A stretch of 64,000 nt of DNA from Synanceia verrucosa (lineage: Eukaryota; Chordata; Actinopteri; Perciformes; Synanceiidae): NCBI GenBank assembly GCA_029721515.1, contig CM056570.1:7306601-7370600 (forward strand). The letters are read 5' to 3'. The stretch's first letter is position 1. Every line of letters starts with the position of its first letter. Of this stretch, positions 61,804 through 64,000 are shown piece by piece. The translations under genes were made by a program, and so were the position numbers. The notes below the pieces were generated by a model that made no database searches, was not told the origin of the DNA, and saw nothing but the letters and a program-made list of their open reading frames with translations.

Positions 61804-61854
<51 letters not shown>
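61804..61854. repeat. (TA)n microsatellite at the SINE 3' end
   Basis: About 25 TA units directly follow the SINE tail. Confidence 0.97.
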
Positions 61855-61857
<3 letters not shown>

Positions 61858-62219
61858 TAATAATAATATATAAATATATATTTTACTGGCAAATAAAATG
61901 AAATTAAACACAATAATTAGATGAATATATAATGAATAGTATTATTACTATTTGAATATAACTAATAAATTATGAAGTATAAATCAGAAAGTTTGCTGTG
62001 AAAATTTGTGCAAATTAGTTATTGTTGTATTTTGATGACAAATGACAGACATGACAGTTATAAAGGCTTGTTGTTGATGGCAGTAAAACTGACTTGACTC
62101 ACACATACAGTTCCTAGCTGTTCGTGACTTTTACATAATGACGCTTGCAGCCAACCACATCCTCTTGACACACAGTAACACTGCAGGGTCTCAGGCCAGA
62201 CTGCCAACATCGCATGTGC

Positions 62220-62838
62220 TGCCATCCTGGCCTCTGATTGGCCAAAAAGATCGCCTCACTGCGTCAGGCTGACTGGGTGACGTAGCGCCGGTATTTCCCG
62301 TCGTCATACCTTCTGTATTATTTCACGTATCACCTGACTTCACATCACATAAAAACACACCTATGTACCTTGTTTTTATCCATTAATCGTGCTGTTTCAT
62401 TCACTTTAATGTATCCACTGACAAGTTTAATGTGTCCTAATAACAATAGAGTGACGCTTAAGTGGTTGTGGTCTGGTTGCCACAGTGACTGACTGACTAG
62501 TGTGGTTGCCACTGTGGCAGCAGCTGAAACGGTGCGTTTAGGAACCCAAAAGCTCGACGCTGATTGGCCAGCGGGTGACTTACGAGGCCTGTGACGTCAC
62601 CACAGGACGGGGCTCGCTGAGAGAGACTCAGACGAGGTCAGAGGCAGAAAGTAGTGTCGCGCTAACAGTGTTTTTTAGTTGCTGGAAGTCGGTGACAGTA
62701 ATTCAACAGTTTATCCAATGTGTCTGTAATTTGTTTTTTTGTTTATCTGTAATGTGTTGTTGAGCTGCCATTCACTGCTGAGGAAACGCTACTGTCTGTG
62801 TATTGATACAGGCTGTCAGCATTACTCCGCTATAAAAG
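62220..62838 (+). promoter_or_regulatory. promoter-like region, possible first exon of a plus-strand gene
   Basis: Two ATTGG boxes (62237-62241, 62563-62567) and an exact CRE, TGACGTCA (62592-62599), lie in a CpG-richer stretch. TATAAAAG at 62831-62838 could be a TATA box; the same bases are followed by GTAGGA, so 62838|62839 could instead be a splice donor ending a 5' exon. An open frame at 62575-62763 is not protein-like in its second half. In human the gene next to GPATCH2 on this side is SPATA17, divergently transcribed, but nothing here matches it. Confidence 0.35.
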
Positions 62839-64000
62839 GTAGGAGGCTGTTTTTATTATGTCTTATATCGAGTGCACTTGTCTGTCTGGTGATGTGTTTG
62901 ATTTCCACACAGTTATCAGTGTATCTGTGATGCTCAACACTATATGCTTGTTTATATGTTCTCATTTATCAGTCATTACAAACATTATTTACAAACATTT
63001 GCACCGTCATGTTGTTATTGTGAATCAGCTATTAAATGTGTGGTTGGGATGAATCTAGGTTATTGGTACGAGCTGTGAGGCTCATACATATGTTGTTGTT
63101 TTGAGTGTTTTAGTTAAACTAATAACATGCTGAGGCTTTTATTTTCTTACATTGTTAGCAGTAGTGCAGATATTTTGTCTGGTCATGTATGTGTAGTAAT
63201 AAGGGACTAATGAGACTTGGTGAAAATGAAAGACTGCTTGTTCTTGCAACATATTATCCACTGAGTGGCCCAGCCAGATTCCAGCCTGCATGGAAATATT
63301 CTACAGCTTGTGAACCCATAAACTAATAACTATCTTCCACAGTTAAACACAAAGCACTGGTATTTAAAAACAGGATTTCTCAAAGGTTCAGCAAGGTTTT
63401 TAATCCCCTTTCACTCATTTCTTGAAACCAAGCAGTGCTGTCAAGCGTTTTGAGACATTGTTCCTCCTTTTGTCTCCGTCTGCAACACAAGAAAAAAAAT
63501 CTATTTTTGGATGAAGGCGCTCTGCTGCAGCATGTAACAGTGTTCACATCTGCTTTGATTATCAGCCGGGTTTGCTTGCAGCTCTGTAACTCAATGCTTC
63601 AGTGAAAGGCGAAATTAATAATTAAAGGCAGCTTAAAACTCAGATGGCTTCTTAGATTCATCAGCTGCTCTAAAATTAGGTCTTCTCTTTTTCTGTATGG
63701 AGCCTGTTCTGGTGCTTGGCATTGTTCCATATCTTCCCTGTTGCTGCAATCATTTTTAGGGGGCCAATTGCCAACTGAGATAAGGTCAGACAACCCTTTC
63801 CTGTTATTAGACAGCTGCAAACCCCAAGGAGACTTGAAAGCTACACGTGTGGCCATTGGTGTTTGTATCATAGAAATGTAAATAGCTACTGTTGAAATGG
63901 TTTTAGTTCTTTTACCTCACTTTATGATCCTAGTAGTTTGTTTTAGAGTTGAGGTCTCTCACCAGTGACTTGAAAGAAAAGATCAAATTCTTTTCCAGGT
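62839..64000. other. right end of the window, possible first intron
   Basis: No repeats of note. A minus-strand 90-codon frame (63599-63871) has a mixed composition (contains RKREDLILEQLMNLRS) but no recognisable family. The window ends in TCTTTTCCAG|GT, an acceptor-like sequence at 63998. Confidence 0.3.

Larger units (their letters stand above)
56528..62200. other. gpatch2 upstream intergenic region
   Basis: Apart from the possible exon at 57719-57823, no coding sequence was recognised. It holds a TATC microsatellite, an imperfect hairpin (59830-59888), AC repeats near 60829-60846, the head-to-head SINE pair (61379-61803) and the TA repeat. Confidence 0.5.

Noticed and set aside
63599..63871. 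90-codon minus-strand frame at the right edge.
   Set aside because: Mixed composition with no recognised family; kept only as a note in the region entry.
1..64000. CRISPR arrays, operons or prokaryotic mobile elements.
   Set aside because: The window is clearly vertebrate; repeats are microsatellites, SINEs, MITEs and minisatellites.

Overview
The window reads as ray-finned fish genomic DNA, most likely an acanthomorph teleost. Genes are split by many short introns with canonical GT/AG sites. CA/GT microsatellites are common. Several dispersed repeats match families that are typical of fish genomes: a tRNA-derived SINE ending in an ATCC tail, the 'ACCTCC..CCAAGGAGG' element, the 'TTCATCCTT..GTCCAAGTGG' repeat, and hAT-type miniature elements. 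No bacterial, CRISPR, rRNA or true tRNA genes were seen.

Layout: (1) 1-3.9 kb holds what looks like the last exon and long 3' UTR of an unidentified plus-strand gene. (2) 5.6-13.7 kb is a complete plus-strand fez2 gene (10 coding exons, 398 aa) with a 3' UTR to about 16.55 kb. (3) 17.18-18.54 kb, minus strand, holds five exons that match only the C-terminal end of usherin (USH2A): transmembrane helix, cytoplasmic tail and PDZ-binding C-terminus. The thousands of upstream residues of a normal usherin are absent. (4) 24.84-41.36 kb, minus strand, is a complete estrogen-related receptor of gamma type (8 coding exons, 462 aa). (5) 49.83-56.53 kb, minus strand, is a complete gpatch2 (10 coding exons, 524 aa). 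(6) 56.5-64 kb is repeat-rich and holds one possible orphan exon and a promoter-like region at 62.2-62.84 kb.

The order ush2a-esrrg-gpatch2, all on one strand, is the order I recall from human 1q41, so this is a conserved block. fez2 lies at 2p22 in human, so its position beside the usherin tail marks a rearranged or lineage-specific junction. The intact splice sites and reading frame of the usherin tail, combined with loss of the rest, are best explained (inference) by partial loss of one copy after the teleost genome duplication.

The genes do not form one pathway. FEZ2 is a kinesin-linked transport adaptor, ERR is an orphan nuclear receptor, GPATCH2 is a nuclear G-patch protein, and the usherin tail is a membrane/PDZ module. 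The observation I rate highest after the usherin relic is regulatory. Transposon-derived sequence inside the ERR gene carries two exact ERR response elements. A related repeat in a gpatch2 intron carries an exact palindromic estrogen response element. All exon boundaries were worked out by hand from splice signals and reading frame; family assignments rest on remembered protein sequences, with no database search.
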